Source: Candidatus Omnitrophota bacterium (GTDB lineage Bacteria; Omnitrophota; Gorgyraeia; Gygaellales; Profunditerraquicolaceae). From it: DNA of 56,203 nucleotides. This document shows, piece by piece, positions 40,670 through 48,826 of this stretch; the first letter of the stretch is position 1, and each line of letters opens with the position of its first letter. The translations under genes and the position numbers were made by a program. The DNA lies in assembly GCA_030691865.1 (NCBI GenBank), contig JAUYDL010000054.1:1-56203 (forward strand). The letters run 5' to 3'. Below the pieces are notes generated by a model. It saw nothing but the letters and a program-made list of their open reading frames with translations, was not told where the DNA came from and did no database searches.

Positions 40670-41075
40670 AAACTTTATACCTGAGCTGTTTAAAACCTAA
40701 AGCCACCCCGGCATCTACCAGCTTACTAAATTCTTCCAGCACGCGCAAAGATTCTTTAACTCTCTGAATATTGGCCCAGAAAATATCTTTACAATTACCA
40801 CGCTTCAGTTCCCCGCAGGAATTAAATCTTCCCACATCAGTCTGCGCCCTGCGCTGGCTAAACAGCTTAGCCGGCGGGTAAATCTTACTGCCCAGGCGAT
40901 CTATTTTATGCCTGATTTGCTTAAGGCCTGCTGTAAATTTATGGTTATCCAGAATAAACCGGGTAATCTCTTCGCAAACACGCAACCCCTCCTTAACCCG
41001 GTTCAAGTTAGCATCAATTATACGGCCGATATCATTCTTTTGAGAAATCCCGGACGATTTTTTCAATGAGTGCAC
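40614..41075 (-). CDS. ThiD2-like protein (thiamine-phosphate synthase N-terminal type)
   Basis: 153 residues. IGRIIDANLNRVKEGLRVCEEITRFIL and KQIRHKI, then a second similar half: FWANIQRVKESLRVLEEFSKL and KQLRYKVYEIE. This is the ThiD2-type domain usually fused to the N-terminus of ThiE in several phyla and implicated in HMP-phosphate handling; here it is a separate gene overlapping thiE. Internal symmetry (two NxNRVKEGLRV / NIQRVKESLRV helices) is visible. Probably supplies the HMP-phosphate kinase step, since no thiD is in the window. Confidence 0.85.
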   Translation of the reverse strand: MHSLKKSSGISQKNDIGRIIDANLNRVKEGLRVCEEITRFILDNHKFTAGLKQIRHKIDRLGSKIYPPAKLFSQRRAQTDVGRFNSCGELKRGNCKDIFWANIQRVKESLRVLEEFSKLVDAGVALGFKQLRYKVYEIEKESFKKISALSDSR

Positions 41076-41544
41076 TAGTTGAGCGGCCCTTAACTAAATT
41101 AACGGTAAGGACCTTTCCGCCATAACTCTCTACAAAATCTGCGCCGATTATTTTTTGCTTGCTCCAATCCGCACCTTTAATCAGGATATCCGGCTTAAGC
41201 GTTTTAATTAAACGCAGCGGATTATCCTCATTAAATAAAACTACAAAATCTACACTGGCCAATGCGGCCACTATTTTTAAACGATCGCTTTGTGCGATCA
41301 CCGGACGATTTTTAGCTTTAATCTTTTTAACGGAGGAATCGCTATTCACTGCCACCACCAGATAATCCCCATAGCTGCGGGCATCCTGGAGGTATTTGAC
41401 ATGGCCATAATGCAAAATATCAAAACAGCCGTTAGTAAAAACTACGCGCTTGCCGTTCTGCTTAAGGCGCTTAACTTTACGTTTAAGGCTGGGAAGTGAA
41501 ATTATTTTTGGTCCTGACAAAGTTCCTGCTCGATCATTTCGCAT
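41032..41544 (-). CDS. rfaE2: D-glycero-beta-D-manno-heptose 1-phosphate adenylyltransferase
   Basis: 170 residues, the HldE C-terminal enzyme as a separate protein. Nucleotidyltransferase motifs VFTNGCFDILHYGHVKYL and LVVAVNSDSSVKKIK, and the ending VKGRSTSALIEKI (the SSS-type loop). Activates heptose 1-phosphate for lipopolysaccharide core. The start overlaps gmhA by 43 bases; a TTG at 41520 is an alternative. No heptose kinase (hldA), phosphatase or epimerase is in the window. Confidence 0.93.
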   Translation of the reverse strand: MRNDRAGTLSGPKIISLPSLKRKVKRLKQNGKRVVFTNGCFDILHYGHVKYLQDARSYGDYLVVAVNSDSSVKKIKAKNRPVIAQSDRLKIVAALASVDFVVLFNEDNPLRLIKTLKPDILIKGADWSKQKIIGADFVESYGGKVLTVNLVKGRSTSALIEKIVRDFSKE

Positions 41545-42080
41545 ATTATGTGGGCAATAGTAATGTGCGCTTCCTGAATCCTGGCGGTTATTTTGGATGG
41601 AACAACCAAAGAAACATCAGCGAGTTTTACAATATCCCCTCCGTCTCCGCCGCTTAAAGCTACAGTTTTAATCCCCATCTTTTTGGCCTGCTTAATCCCT
41701 AAAGCTACATTTTTTGCTTTTCCGCTGGTGGATATCCCCAACACCACATCATTCTTCTTGCCCAGTGCCTCTACCTGCCGCGAAAAAACCACATCATAAC
41801 CGTAATCATTAGCCAAAGAAGTAAGTATCGAGGTATTAGTCGTTAAAGCAATGCCGGCTAATGCCGAACGATCCTTCTTAAAACGACCAACCAGCTCGGC
41901 GGCAATATGCTGGCTATCACTGGCAGAACCGCCATTACCGAAAACAATTACCTTACCGTCTTTTTTCAGGCAATCAATCATCAGCTCGGCAATTTCAGCA
42001 ATTGAATCGACCTGATTACGCAAAATTTCTTCTTTAACCTGTATACTTTCTAGCAGTATATCTTTTATTCTTTCGTGCAT
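41502..42080 (-). CDS. gmhA: Sedoheptulose 7-phosphate isomerase
   Basis: 192 residues, single SIS domain. GNGGSASDSQHIAAELVGRF, ALTTNTSILTSLANDYGYD, LGISTSGKAKNV and AIAHIICEMIEQ-type end are GmhA signatures. First step of ADP-heptose synthesis for the outer-membrane polysaccharide. It is the first gene of the gmhA-rfaE2-thiD2-thiE-thiC run; an R2 repeat lies between it and pfkA downstream-read genes. Confidence 0.95.
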   Translation of the reverse strand: MHERIKDILLESIQVKEEILRNQVDSIAEIAELMIDCLKKDGKVIVFGNGGSASDSQHIAAELVGRFKKDRSALAGIALTTNTSILTSLANDYGYDVVFSRQVEALGKKNDVVLGISTSGKAKNVALGIKQAKKMGIKTVALSGGDGGDIVKLADVSLVVPSKITARIQEAHITIAHIICEMIEQELCQDQK

Positions 42081-42101
42081 TTTTCCTCCTCCCCACTAGG
42101 G

Positions 42102-42183
42102 GACACCGGCGCAATTCTCCGCCACGAGGCGGATACCGGCCCAATTCCATTAAGGGCCGGGTAACTTATAAGCGTCGGGTGCC
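42102..42183. repeat. R2 repeat, copy e (nested hairpins)
   Basis: Outer GACACCGGCGC (42102-42112) with GCGTCGGGTGCC (42172-42183); inside it CCGCCACGAGGCGG (42119-42132) and CCGGCCC...GGGCCGG (about 42136-42160). Same design as copy b. It fills the gap between gmhA and the end of pfkA. Confidence 0.85.
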
Positions 42184-42194
42184 TTCCGAATTGT

Positions 42195-43226
42195 TTACCC
42201 AAAAAATACCTTGGCAATATTGTAAAGTTCCATATCCACCGTTTTTAAAGCCTTCACTGCCTCCTCTAAAGGCACATCAATGATCTTGGTACCCGCTAAA
42301 GCTACCATTTTCCCGAATTTTTTATTAATGATAAGCTCTACGGCTTTTACCCCGAAGCGCGTGCCTAATACACGGTCAAAGGCGGTAGGTGAACCGCCTC
42401 TTTGTATATAACCTAAAACACTGACCCGGGTTTCAAAACCGGTTCTTTTTTCAATTTGCGCGGCCAAATCCTCTCCTATGCCTCCGAGTCTCACATGGCC
42501 AAAAGCATCTAACTTTTGTTCCTGAGTAACCATAGCGCTATCTTTAAACTGAGCGCCCTCAGAAACCACAATGATACTAAATGTCTTGCCTCTTTGGTGT
42601 CTTTTTTTAATGACATTGCAGACTTCATCCAGATCAATGGGAATTTCAGGAATCAAAATCATATCCGCCCCTCCGGCGATACCGGCCTCAATGGCAATCC
42701 AGCCTGCGTGCCTGCCCATAACTTCGGCCACGATAATCCGATGATGGCTTTCAGCTGTTGTGTGTAAACGGTCGATACACTCCATAGCCACATTTAAAGC
42801 AGTATCAAAGCCAAAGGTATAATCCGTAGCTGACAGATCATTATCAATGGTCTTGGGGACTCCCACGATATTCGGACATCCGTCTTTAGCCAACTTAGAA
42901 GCAACCCCCAGAGTATCTTCACCACCCACCACCACCAAAGCATCCAAACCTATTTTCTTAAAATTATCCTTAACCTTTTGCAGGTCACCTTCTTTTTTAT
43001 ACGGATTAGTACGGCTCGTCCCCAAGATGGTTCCACCTTTGGGCAAGATACCCGAAACTGTATCGATATTTAAAGGCATGGTATCTTTTTCCACTAGACC
43101 CTTCCAGCCATTTTTAATGCCGACGATTTCATAACCTGCCAGCAAAGCTTTGCGCACCACTGCTCGAATAACCGAATTTAACCCCGGACAATCACCCCCA
43201 CCTGTTAGAATACCGATCTTTAACAT
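42195..43226 (-). CDS. pfkA: 6-phosphofructokinase, probably pyrophosphate-dependent
   Basis: 343 residues. Active-site loop PKTIDNDLSATDYTFGFDTA and GRHAGWIAIEAGIAGGADMILIPE. The phosphoryl-donor determinants read G-G-E-D104-T (Asp where ATP enzymes have Gly) and Lys125 in PKTIDND; Asp plus Lys at these places is the known signature of PPi-dependent enzymes. Length fits the actinobacterial/clostridial mixed group. A PPi enzyme would make glycolysis reversible and save ATP, common in anaerobes. Flanked by R2 repeats on both sides. Confidence 0.9.
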   Translation of the reverse strand: MLKIGILTGGGDCPGLNSVIRAVVRKALLAGYEIVGIKNGWKGLVEKDTMPLNIDTVSGILPKGGTILGTSRTNPYKKEGDLQKVKDNFKKIGLDALVVVGGEDTLGVASKLAKDGCPNIVGVPKTIDNDLSATDYTFGFDTALNVAMECIDRLHTTAESHHRIIVAEVMGRHAGWIAIEAGIAGGADMILIPEIPIDLDEVCNVIKKRHQRGKTFSIIVVSEGAQFKDSAMVTQEQKLDAFGHVRLGGIGEDLAAQIEKRTGFETRVSVLGYIQRGGSPTAFDRVLGTRFGVKAVELIINKKFGKMVALAGTKIIDVPLEEAVKALKTVDMELYNIAKVFFG

Positions 43227-43253
43227 TTACTATTCCTCCTTGTGTACGAACAC

Positions 43254-43330
43254 AACACCGGCGCTGCGCTACCTAGCGCACACCGACGCAATACCAATTA
43301 GCGTCGGGTGACTCTTGAACACCGGGTGTC
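43254..43330. repeat. R2 repeat, copy f (nested hairpins)
   Basis: Outer AACACCGGCGC / ACACCGGGTGTC; inner TGCGCTACCTAGCGCA (about 43265-43280) and CACCGACGC...GCGTCGGGTG (43281-43310). It ends one base before the amaP stop codon. Confidence 0.8.
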
Positions 43331-43331
43331 T

Positions 43332-43940
43332 CTAGACTCTACCATACCCACTAAAGGGTATTGTTGAACGATCTTCTTTCTCAAAATCTTTACTCCTGCG
43401 GCTATCTTTTTCATCATGAGCAATCTTGGCTACATGGATCCTGATAATAATCTGCTCATCAACACCTAAAACCTCCTGAATTTTAGATTTAGTTATATCT
43501 TGAAGGCGGCTGGTCAACTCCGGGATATTTGCCTCAGAGCGCAAAACCACACGCATTTCGACAATAATGCCTTTTTTATTCGCCACAACATTTGGCCTTA
43601 GCTCTTTGACTTCCGGAATTATTCCTGCCAGCCGGCGGATCAGATCCTCTACGGCTGAGAGTGAAATGGTTACCTGCCCGCTGGAGGTAGTAAAAGCAAT
43701 TGTTTTTTCTCTCTGAAATTTTCCCAGGATAATCTGGGCAAAAGAAAAACTGATTAAGATTAAAAGCGCGCCAGAAAGACCAATCACTATCCGGGAATTA
43801 TGGCTACTCTGAGCAAAGATAAGTAAATTATTTATATCCGCAGGTAAGAGCAAGTTTAATGCAAACACAATCAGCGCTAAACCAATTACCATAATCATCA
43901 CAGCGTAAAATACAATCCCTAAGACGGTAAAGAATCTCAT
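43332..43940 (-). CDS. amaP: AmaP, membrane anchor of the Asp23 envelope stress protein
   Basis: 202 residues. Two transmembrane helices (about 8-32 and 50-70), then an Asp23-like domain (about 85-170): GQVTISLSAVEDLIRRLAGIIPEVKELRPNV, KGIIVEMRVVLRSEANIPEL and VDEQIIIRIHVAKI. A basic/acidic tail ends the chain. In Firmicutes AmaP tethers Asp23 to the membrane. Here it directly follows the Asp23/Gls24 gene (4 bases). Confidence 0.9.
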   Translation of the reverse strand: MRFFTVLGIVFYAVMIMVIGLALIVFALNLLLPADINNLLIFAQSSHNSRIVIGLSGALLILISFSFAQIILGKFQREKTIAFTTSSGQVTISLSAVEDLIRRLAGIIPEVKELRPNVVANKKGIIVEMRVVLRSEANIPELTSRLQDITKSKIQEVLGVDEQIIIRIHVAKIAHDEKDSRRSKDFEKEDRSTIPFSGYGRV

Positions 43941-43944
43941 ATCT

Positions 43945-44298
43945 TTAGCCCCTTTCTATGCCCTGCACATTTACATTAATTTCTTTAATGGAAAGATTGC
44001 TCATCTTCTCTAATGCCAACCGCACATTCTCCTGAACACGATTGGCGATTTCCGGAATGTTATAGCCATACTTAATAATTAAAGGTATCTGGACTTTTAC
44101 CTCTTCATTCTTAGAGATATCTACTTTTATTGCCGAAAAAAATTTTTTACCCAATAATTCCGCCAAGCCGCTTTTTAAATCCCTGCCCACTCTTTTAACC
44201 CCTTCAATCTCTGTGGCCGCAATCGAAGCTATAGATGAGATAACATTTTTATGTATCCTTAAAACTCCTAATTCATTCCGGGATTCATCACGATTCAT
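43945..44298 (-). CDS. Asp23/Gls24 family protein
   Basis: 117 residues. GVLRIHKNVISSIASIAATEIEGVKRV, VDISKNEEVKVQIPLIIKYGYNIPEIANRVQENVRLALEKM and KEINVNVQGIE are the Asp23 domain pattern. Bacillus YqhY is an Asp23 protein encoded next to accBC, as here, and its loss disturbs fatty-acid synthesis regulation. An R1 repeat separates it from accC. Confidence 0.93.
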   Translation of the reverse strand: MNRDESRNELGVLRIHKNVISSIASIAATEIEGVKRVGRDLKSGLAELLGKKFFSAIKVDISKNEEVKVQIPLIIKYGYNIPEIANRVQENVRLALEKMSNLSIKEINVNVQGIERG

Positions 44299-44317
44299 TT
44301 ATTCTCCTTTAAATCAA

Positions 44318-44372
44318 GGGGACGGTTCTATTTTTTAACCCAAATCAGCGACGGAAAAATAGAACCGTCCCC
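44318..44372. repeat. R1 repeat (near-identical to 21509-21563)
   Basis: Arms at 44318 and ending 44372; the centre AACCCAAATCAGCGACGG differs by one base from the copy at 21509. It ends one base before the accC stop codon. Confidence 0.9.
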
Positions 44373-44373
44373 T

Positions 44374-45732
44374 TTATTCTTTGCCTTCATTCATCAAAAG
44401 ATCCTGCACAAAATGCGTAGAAATATCTCCCTTTTTAAATAACGGATTATCCATTAATTTAAGATGAAAAGGTATGGTAGTCTTAATTGGAGCAATGTAA
44501 AATTCACTTAAGGCCCGGCGCATAGTCTTAATTGCCTCCTGGCGATTATTCCCATGCACAATCAGTTTAGCCACCAGCGAATCGTAATAGGCAGGCACCT
44601 CATATCCGGCGTAAATATGCGTATCCACGCGCACATTCGGGCCTCCGGGAAGAATTAATGATTCGATCTTTCCGGGAGAAGGCATAAAATTATTATCCGG
44701 ATCTTCGGCATTAATCCGGCATTCAATTGCCGCACCCCTAAGCTGCACATTATCCTGGCTAAACTTGAGCTTCTCGCCAGCAGCCACCCGGATCTGCTCC
44801 TTAATCATGTCAATACCGGTGACCATCTCGGTAACCGGTTGCTCCACCTGAATACGCGTATTCATCTCCATAAAATAAAAATTACCGGTTTTTTCATCCA
44901 GCAAAAATTCAATCGTACCCCAGCTAAGATAGTTAATGGATTTTATTCCTTTTAAAACCATTTCTGTTAATTTACGGCGCATCTTACTGTCGACAACCGG
45001 AGAAGGTGATTCTTCCAGCAGCTTCTGATGCCTGCGCTGAATACTACAATCTCTTTCACCTAGTTGGACGACATGTCCAAAGTGATCCGCAATAATCTGC
45101 ACTTCGATATGACGCGGCCTTTCAATATATTTTTCAATGTAAACGCTGGAATTGCCAAAATTTGCTTCGGCTTCAGTTTGGGCGGTTATGAGGCTGGAGA
45201 CCAGGGTTAAATCATTATGACAAATACGCATTCCTTTGCCGCCGCCGCCGGCAGCAGCCTTAATAATCACCGGGTAACCGATTAACTTAGCGGTCGAAAG
45301 TGCCTCTTCCTTATTCTTAATAATTGCCCGGCTTCCGGGAACAATCGGCAGGCCGGCTTTTTGCATCGTGGTTCGCGCCGCCATTTTATCGCCCATCAGG
45401 CGCATATTCTCCGGAGTCGGCCCGATAAAAGTAATTTTACAAGATTCGCATATTTCGGCAAAATGCGCGTTTTCAGCCAGGAATCCATAGCCCGGATGGA
45501 TAGCTTCAACATCGGTGATTTCAGCGGCGCTGATAATTGCGGGGATATTTAAATAACTATGAGCAGAGGATGCCTGCCCGATGCAGATTGCTTCATCAGC
45601 AAAACGCACATGCAGGCTGTTGCGGTCGGCCTGAGAATAGACAGCCACGGTACGAATGCCCATTTCATGACAGGCGCGAATTATTCTTAAGGCGATTTCG
45701 CCTCGATTAGCAATGAGAATTTTAGAGAACAT
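44374..45732 (-). CDS. accC: Acetyl-CoA carboxylase, biotin carboxylase subunit
   Basis: 452 residues, normal length. ATP-grasp motifs: [59 protein letters not shown] and [18 protein letters not shown]. Carboxylates biotin on AccB at the expense of ATP; first committed step of fatty-acid synthesis. It follows accB by 10 bases. The carboxyltransferase genes accA and accD are not in the window. Confidence 0.98.
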   Translation of the reverse strand: MFSKILIANRGEIALRIIRACHEMGIRTVAVYSQADRNSLHVRFADEAICIGQASSAHSYLNIPAIISAAEITDVEAIHPGYGFLAENAHFAEICESCKITFIGPTPENMRLMGDKMAARTTMQKAGLPIVPGSRAIIKNKEEALSTAKLIGYPVIIKAAAGGGGKGMRICHNDLTLVSSLITAQTEAEANFGNSSVYIEKYIERPRHIEVQIIADHFGHVVQLGERDCSIQRRHQKLLEESPSPVVDSKMRRKLTEMVLKGIKSINYLSWGTIEFLLDEKTGNFYFMEMNTRIQVEQPVTEMVTGIDMIKEQIRVAAGEKLKFSQDNVQLRGAAIECRINAEDPDNNFMPSPGKIESLILPGGPNVRVDTHIYAGYEVPAYYDSLVAKLIVHGNNRQEAIKTMRRALSEFYIAPIKTTIPFHLKLMDNPLFKKGDISTHFVQDLLMNEGKE

Positions 45733-45742
45733 CTTTTATGAT

Positions 45743-46204
45743 TTAAAGCGGATCAATAAGAAAAAGTGATTGGCCAAACTCTACCGGTTCAGCATTATCG
45801 ACTAATATTTCCAGGATTTTTCCTTTAATCTCTGATTTTATTTCATTCATTAATTTCATCGCTTCAATAATACAAATTACCTGGCCGGGTTCAATCACCT
45901 GGCCAACTTCAACATAAGAAGGAACTTCCGGATTAGGTGCACGGTAAAAGGTCCCCACCATCGGAGATTTAATCTCCACCGTCTTAATTACATTTTTTTC
46001 TTCTGCTTCCTGCGCGCCTTGCGCCTTTGCGCCGCCTACAGCTGCAACCCCTCCAACCGGGTAAGCTACCGGCGCCTCAAATCCTTCCACCCCGCTGGCT
46101 GTCTTTTTAAGCCGGATACGCATATCATCCTTCTCCACCTCCAGCTCAGTAAGGCCGTTTTCATTCATTAGGTTGATCATTTCTTTAATTTCTTTAATAT
46201 TCAT
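45743..46204 (-). CDS. accB: Biotin carboxyl carrier protein of acetyl-CoA carboxylase
   Basis: 153 residues. N-terminal helix (MNIKEIKEMINLMNENGLTELEVE), an Ala/Gly/Val linker (about 45-70) and the biotinyl domain with EAMKLMNEI; Lys117 takes biotin. Works with AccC encoded just downstream. An R2 repeat lies between it and efp. Confidence 0.97.
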   Translation of the reverse strand: MNIKEIKEMINLMNENGLTELEVEKDDMRIRLKKTASGVEGFEAPVAYPVGGVAAVGGAKAQGAQEAEEKNVIKTVEIKSPMVGTFYRAPNPEVPSYVEVGQVIEPGQVICIIEAMKLMNEIKSEIKGKILEILVDNAEPVEFGQSLFLIDPL

Positions 46205-46224
46205 TAAGGACTCCTTATCTACCT

Positions 46225-46261
46225 AGATAACACCCGCGCAATACCAATTAGCGCGGGGTGT
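46225..46261. repeat. R2 repeat, copy g
   Basis: GATAACACCCGCGC (46225-46238) pairs with GCGCGGGGTGTC (46250-46261). Nearly identical to copy c including the upstream CTACCTAGA. It ends one base before the efp stop codon. Confidence 0.85.
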
Positions 46262-46262
46262 C

Positions 46263-46829
46263 TTAGTTGATCCTCTCAACATAGGTGCCGCCGGTACGCG
46301 TATCTACCTTAATCTTATCCCCCACATTAATAAATAAGGGGACTTGAATAATTGCTCCGGTATCCACGGTGGCCGGCTTATTTCCGCTCTTAGATGAATC
46401 ACCTTTAAACCCTGGCTCAGTTTCCACAATGGTAAACTCAATAAAATTAGGCAAATTCACATATAAAGTAGCACCTTTAAAGAAATATCCCATAATCTCC
46501 AGGTTATCTTTTAGAAGCTTGGCCTTATCTGCGATAATATCTTCGGATATAGCAATCTCTTCAAAATTATCAGTATCCATAAAATGAAATATCCCGCCGC
46601 TTGAATACTGATATTGCAATTTGCGCTCCTCAACATAAGCCTCTTCTATCTTTTCTTCACCGCGAAAGGTCTTTTCCTGGATGCTATCATTCTTTAAGTT
46701 ACGCAGCCTGGCCCGCACAAAAGCCGCACCCTTACCGGGTTTTACATGCTGGGCGTCAATGCACATATAAACTTCACCTTCTACTAATATCGTTACCCCC
46801 GACTTGATTTCATTTATGGATAGCGCCAC
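46263..46829 (-). CDS. efp: Elongation factor P
   Basis: 188 residues, three beta-barrel domains. The tip of domain I reads KPGKGAAFVRARLRNL, with Lys33 at the position modified in bacteria with EpmA-type or other systems; domain III ends in VDTRTGGTYVERI. Relieves ribosome stalling at polyproline. Overlaps the M24 peptidase gene by 20 bases upstream. No epmA/epmB, earP or ymfI-type modification gene is visible here. Confidence 0.97.
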   Translation of the reverse strand: MALSINEIKSGVTILVEGEVYMCIDAQHVKPGKGAAFVRARLRNLKNDSIQEKTFRGEEKIEEAYVEERKLQYQYSSGGIFHFMDTDNFEEIAISEDIIADKAKLLKDNLEIMGYFFKGATLYVNLPNFIEFTIVETEPGFKGDSSKSGNKPATVDTGAIIQVPLFINVGDKIKVDTRTGGTYVERIN

Positions 46830-47871
46830 TAATTACCTCACAGCCTTTAGTTGTTATTAAAACCATATCCTCAATCCTTATGCCAAATTTACCCGCTAAA
46901 TATATCCCCGGCTCAACCGTAAAGGTCATGCCCGGCTTAATTGCGCTGGCTTCCAGGCCGGATATAAGGGGAGCTTCGTGTACCTCCAGGCCAAAACCAT
47001 GGCCCAGGTTATGCGTAAAACACCCGGCATAACCTTGCGCAGCTATGTATTCCCGTGCAACTCTATCAATTTCAGCCATTTCAGCGCCAGGCCGGATTCT
47101 CTTAATCGCTAATTCCTGAGCTTTAAGAACAATATCATAAACCTTACGCACAAGGGTATTTATTTTACCCAAAAACAAAACCCTTGTCAAGTCAGATTTG
47201 TACCCCTGGTAGTCGACTCCCATGTCAATTAGCACAAGCTCATTATCTTTGAGTTTTCTCTCCCCTGAAAGATGGTGCGGCTGGCTGGAGTTAGGCCCCG
47301 AAGCCACGATGATATCAAAAGCAGAGGCCCTGGCCCCCTGGTACCTTATAAAACGCTCAAGTTCTGCTACAACCTCTACTTCTTTGACGCCCGAGACAAG
47401 AAACTGCTTGATATGCTCTAAAGCCAAAACAGTAATCCGGGTGGCTTTTCGCAGCTTTATAATCTCCTGGTCATCTTTAACTTGTCTTTTGTCTTCAATT
47501 ATACTATGGGTTGGAATTAAATTGAATCTTCCTCTGGCACACTCCTTAACTTTGACAAACTCCGCAAACGGCAGATACCTTTCCTCAAAACCTATCCTTT
47601 TTAGCCCCAGGCTAAGAATAGCTTCAGCAATATGCTTAAATACAAAACCGTTACATTCTCTAAGCAAAGCATTATCTTTTAAAAAAACTTTAGCCTCTTC
47701 AGTATAACGAGAATCGGTAAAATAGATGTTTTCTTTTAGAGAAACTAACAGATACGCATCCCGGCTCAGGGATTCCGTCAAATAAGAAATATTCGCGGGT
47801 AAACTAACCAAGAGGCCATCTAAGCCCCTCTGTTTTAACACAGAATGTATACTTTTTAAGCGAGAGTTCAT
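46810..47871 (-). CDS. pepQ: Xaa-Pro aminopeptidase family protein (M24)
   Basis: 353 residues. Creatinase N-terminal domain (about 1-125), then the pita-bread metallopeptidase with metal ligands in [54 protein letters not shown]. Probably cleaves Xaa-Pro dipeptides or the N-terminal residue before Pro. Gene order aroQ, M24 peptidase, efp, accB, accC matches Bacillus (yqhS-yqhT-efp-accB-accC). Start overlaps the aroQ stop by four bases. Confidence 0.92.
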   Translation of the reverse strand: MNSRLKSIHSVLKQRGLDGLLVSLPANISYLTESLSRDAYLLVSLKENIYFTDSRYTEEAKVFLKDNALLRECNGFVFKHIAEAILSLGLKRIGFEERYLPFAEFVKVKECARGRFNLIPTHSIIEDKRQVKDDQEIIKLRKATRITVLALEHIKQFLVSGVKEVEVVAELERFIRYQGARASAFDIIVASGPNSSQPHHLSGERKLKDNELVLIDMGVDYQGYKSDLTRVLFLGKINTLVRKVYDIVLKAQELAIKRIRPGAEMAEIDRVAREYIAAQGYAGCFTHNLGHGFGLEVHEAPLISGLEASAIKPGMTFTVEPGIYLAGKFGIRIEDMVLITTKGCEVISGAIHK

Positions 47872-48311
47872 TTTGCTGGGATTAAGTCCAGGAGAGCAGC
47901 CAAACCCAGGGTGTAGCTTTTAGCCCCAAACCCTAAGATTGTCCCGCTGGCCACCGGACTGATCAGCGACTTATGCCTAAACTCCTCGCGGGAATAAATA
48001 TTGGAAAGATGCACTTCGACAACGCTCAATCCGCATCCGGCTACGGCATCACGCACCGCCACGCTGGTATGGGTATAGGCTGCCGGATTAATCAAAATAC
48101 CCTGAAATTTATTCTTTTTAGCCCGGCCGATAAAATCTACAATTTGACCCTCATGATTAGATTGTTTAATCACCAAGCTGGCCTTGCTTTTTTTGGCATC
48201 AGTTTTAAGCATCTGGTTAATCTTGGCCAAAGTTAAGCGGCCATAGATTCCCGGCTCTCGGGTTCCCAAAAGATTTAAATTAGGTCCGTGAATAACTAAT
48301 ATCTTTTTCAT
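47868..48311 (-). CDS. aroQ: 3-dehydroquinate dehydratase, type II
   Basis: 147 residues. [56 protein letters not shown] and [18 protein letters not shown] are the type II signatures, with the catalytic Tyr in GIYG and His in VEVHLSN. Follows AroB in the shikimate pathway. First gene of the run that ends with accC. Confidence 0.97.
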   Translation of the reverse strand: MKKILVIHGPNLNLLGTREPGIYGRLTLAKINQMLKTDAKKSKASLVIKQSNHEGQIVDFIGRAKKNKFQGILINPAAYTHTSVAVRDAVAGCGLSVVEVHLSNIYSREEFRHKSLISPVASGTILGFGAKSYTLGLAALLDLIPAK

Positions 48312-48326
48312 AGAAAGATGGTTTAC

Positions 48327-48479
48327 TTATTCTGCTTCGTCAATAAGCATTACCGGGATTCCCTGGCGCAGGGGATATTTCTTCCCACACTTCTTGCAAA
48401 CAATTTTATTATTAATTAACTCCACATCCGCTTTACAGGCAGGACAGGCCAATATATCCAACAGCTCTTTATCAATCAT
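48327..48479 (-). CDS. Trm112-family zinc-ribbon protein
   Basis: 50 residues. DILACPACKADVELI and VCKKCGKKYPLRQGIPVML are the Trm112/UPF0434 motifs; the four Cys (12, 15, 28, 31) bind zinc. It starts with ATGA overlapping the DUF1844 stop. In other organisms Trm112 activates methyltransferases; here the partner is unknown. Confidence 0.93.
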   Translation of the reverse strand: MIDKELLDILACPACKADVELINNKIVCKKCGKKYPLRQGIPVMLIDEAE

Positions 48480-48823
48480 TTTGACTGTTTCTCCTCTTTA
48501 GACAGATAAGCTACTCTTAATTCATAAAGTAAATTCTCCAAGAGATCCGTCTCTTCCTGGGTAAGATTACCTTTGGTTTTCTCCTGCAACATGCCTAAGG
48601 TATCAATAAGGAACTTTGCCTGAGTAGAATCTTTCTCTGTTTTACCGGTGGCCGGATTAGCCATATGCCCTAAGGCAATCGATGCCTGCAAAGTAAGGGT
48701 GGTGATAAAAAATTTAAAATCCGGCTCCGGGGGGACAAATTCTCCCGGCGTTTTTGGCTCCTCTTTCTCTTTTTCGACACTCTGTTTCCAACTTTCGTCA
48801 ACCTTCTTACTTATCTCATCCAT
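48476..48823 (-). CDS. DUF1844 protein
   Basis: 115 residues. Acidic start, then PDFKFFITTLTLQASIALGHM, NPATGKTEKDSTQAKFLIDTLGMLQEKTKGNLTQEE and LLENLLYELRVAYL, the DUF1844 signature. A small helical protein of unknown function, common in deltaproteobacteria, Planctomycetes and relatives. Coupled to the Trm112 gene by four bases and 3 bases from the MEMO gene. Confidence 0.9.
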   Translation of the reverse strand: MDEISKKVDESWKQSVEKEKEEPKTPGEFVPPEPDFKFFITTLTLQASIALGHMANPATGKTEKDSTQAKFLIDTLGMLQEKTKGNLTQEETDLLENLLYELRVAYLSKEEKQSK

Positions 48824-48826
48824 AAT

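Noticed and set aside
42081-42194. TPP riboswitch for the thiamine genes
   Set aside because: The upstream regions contain R2 hairpins but none of the conserved THI-box words (CTGAGA, ACCTGATCTGG-type).
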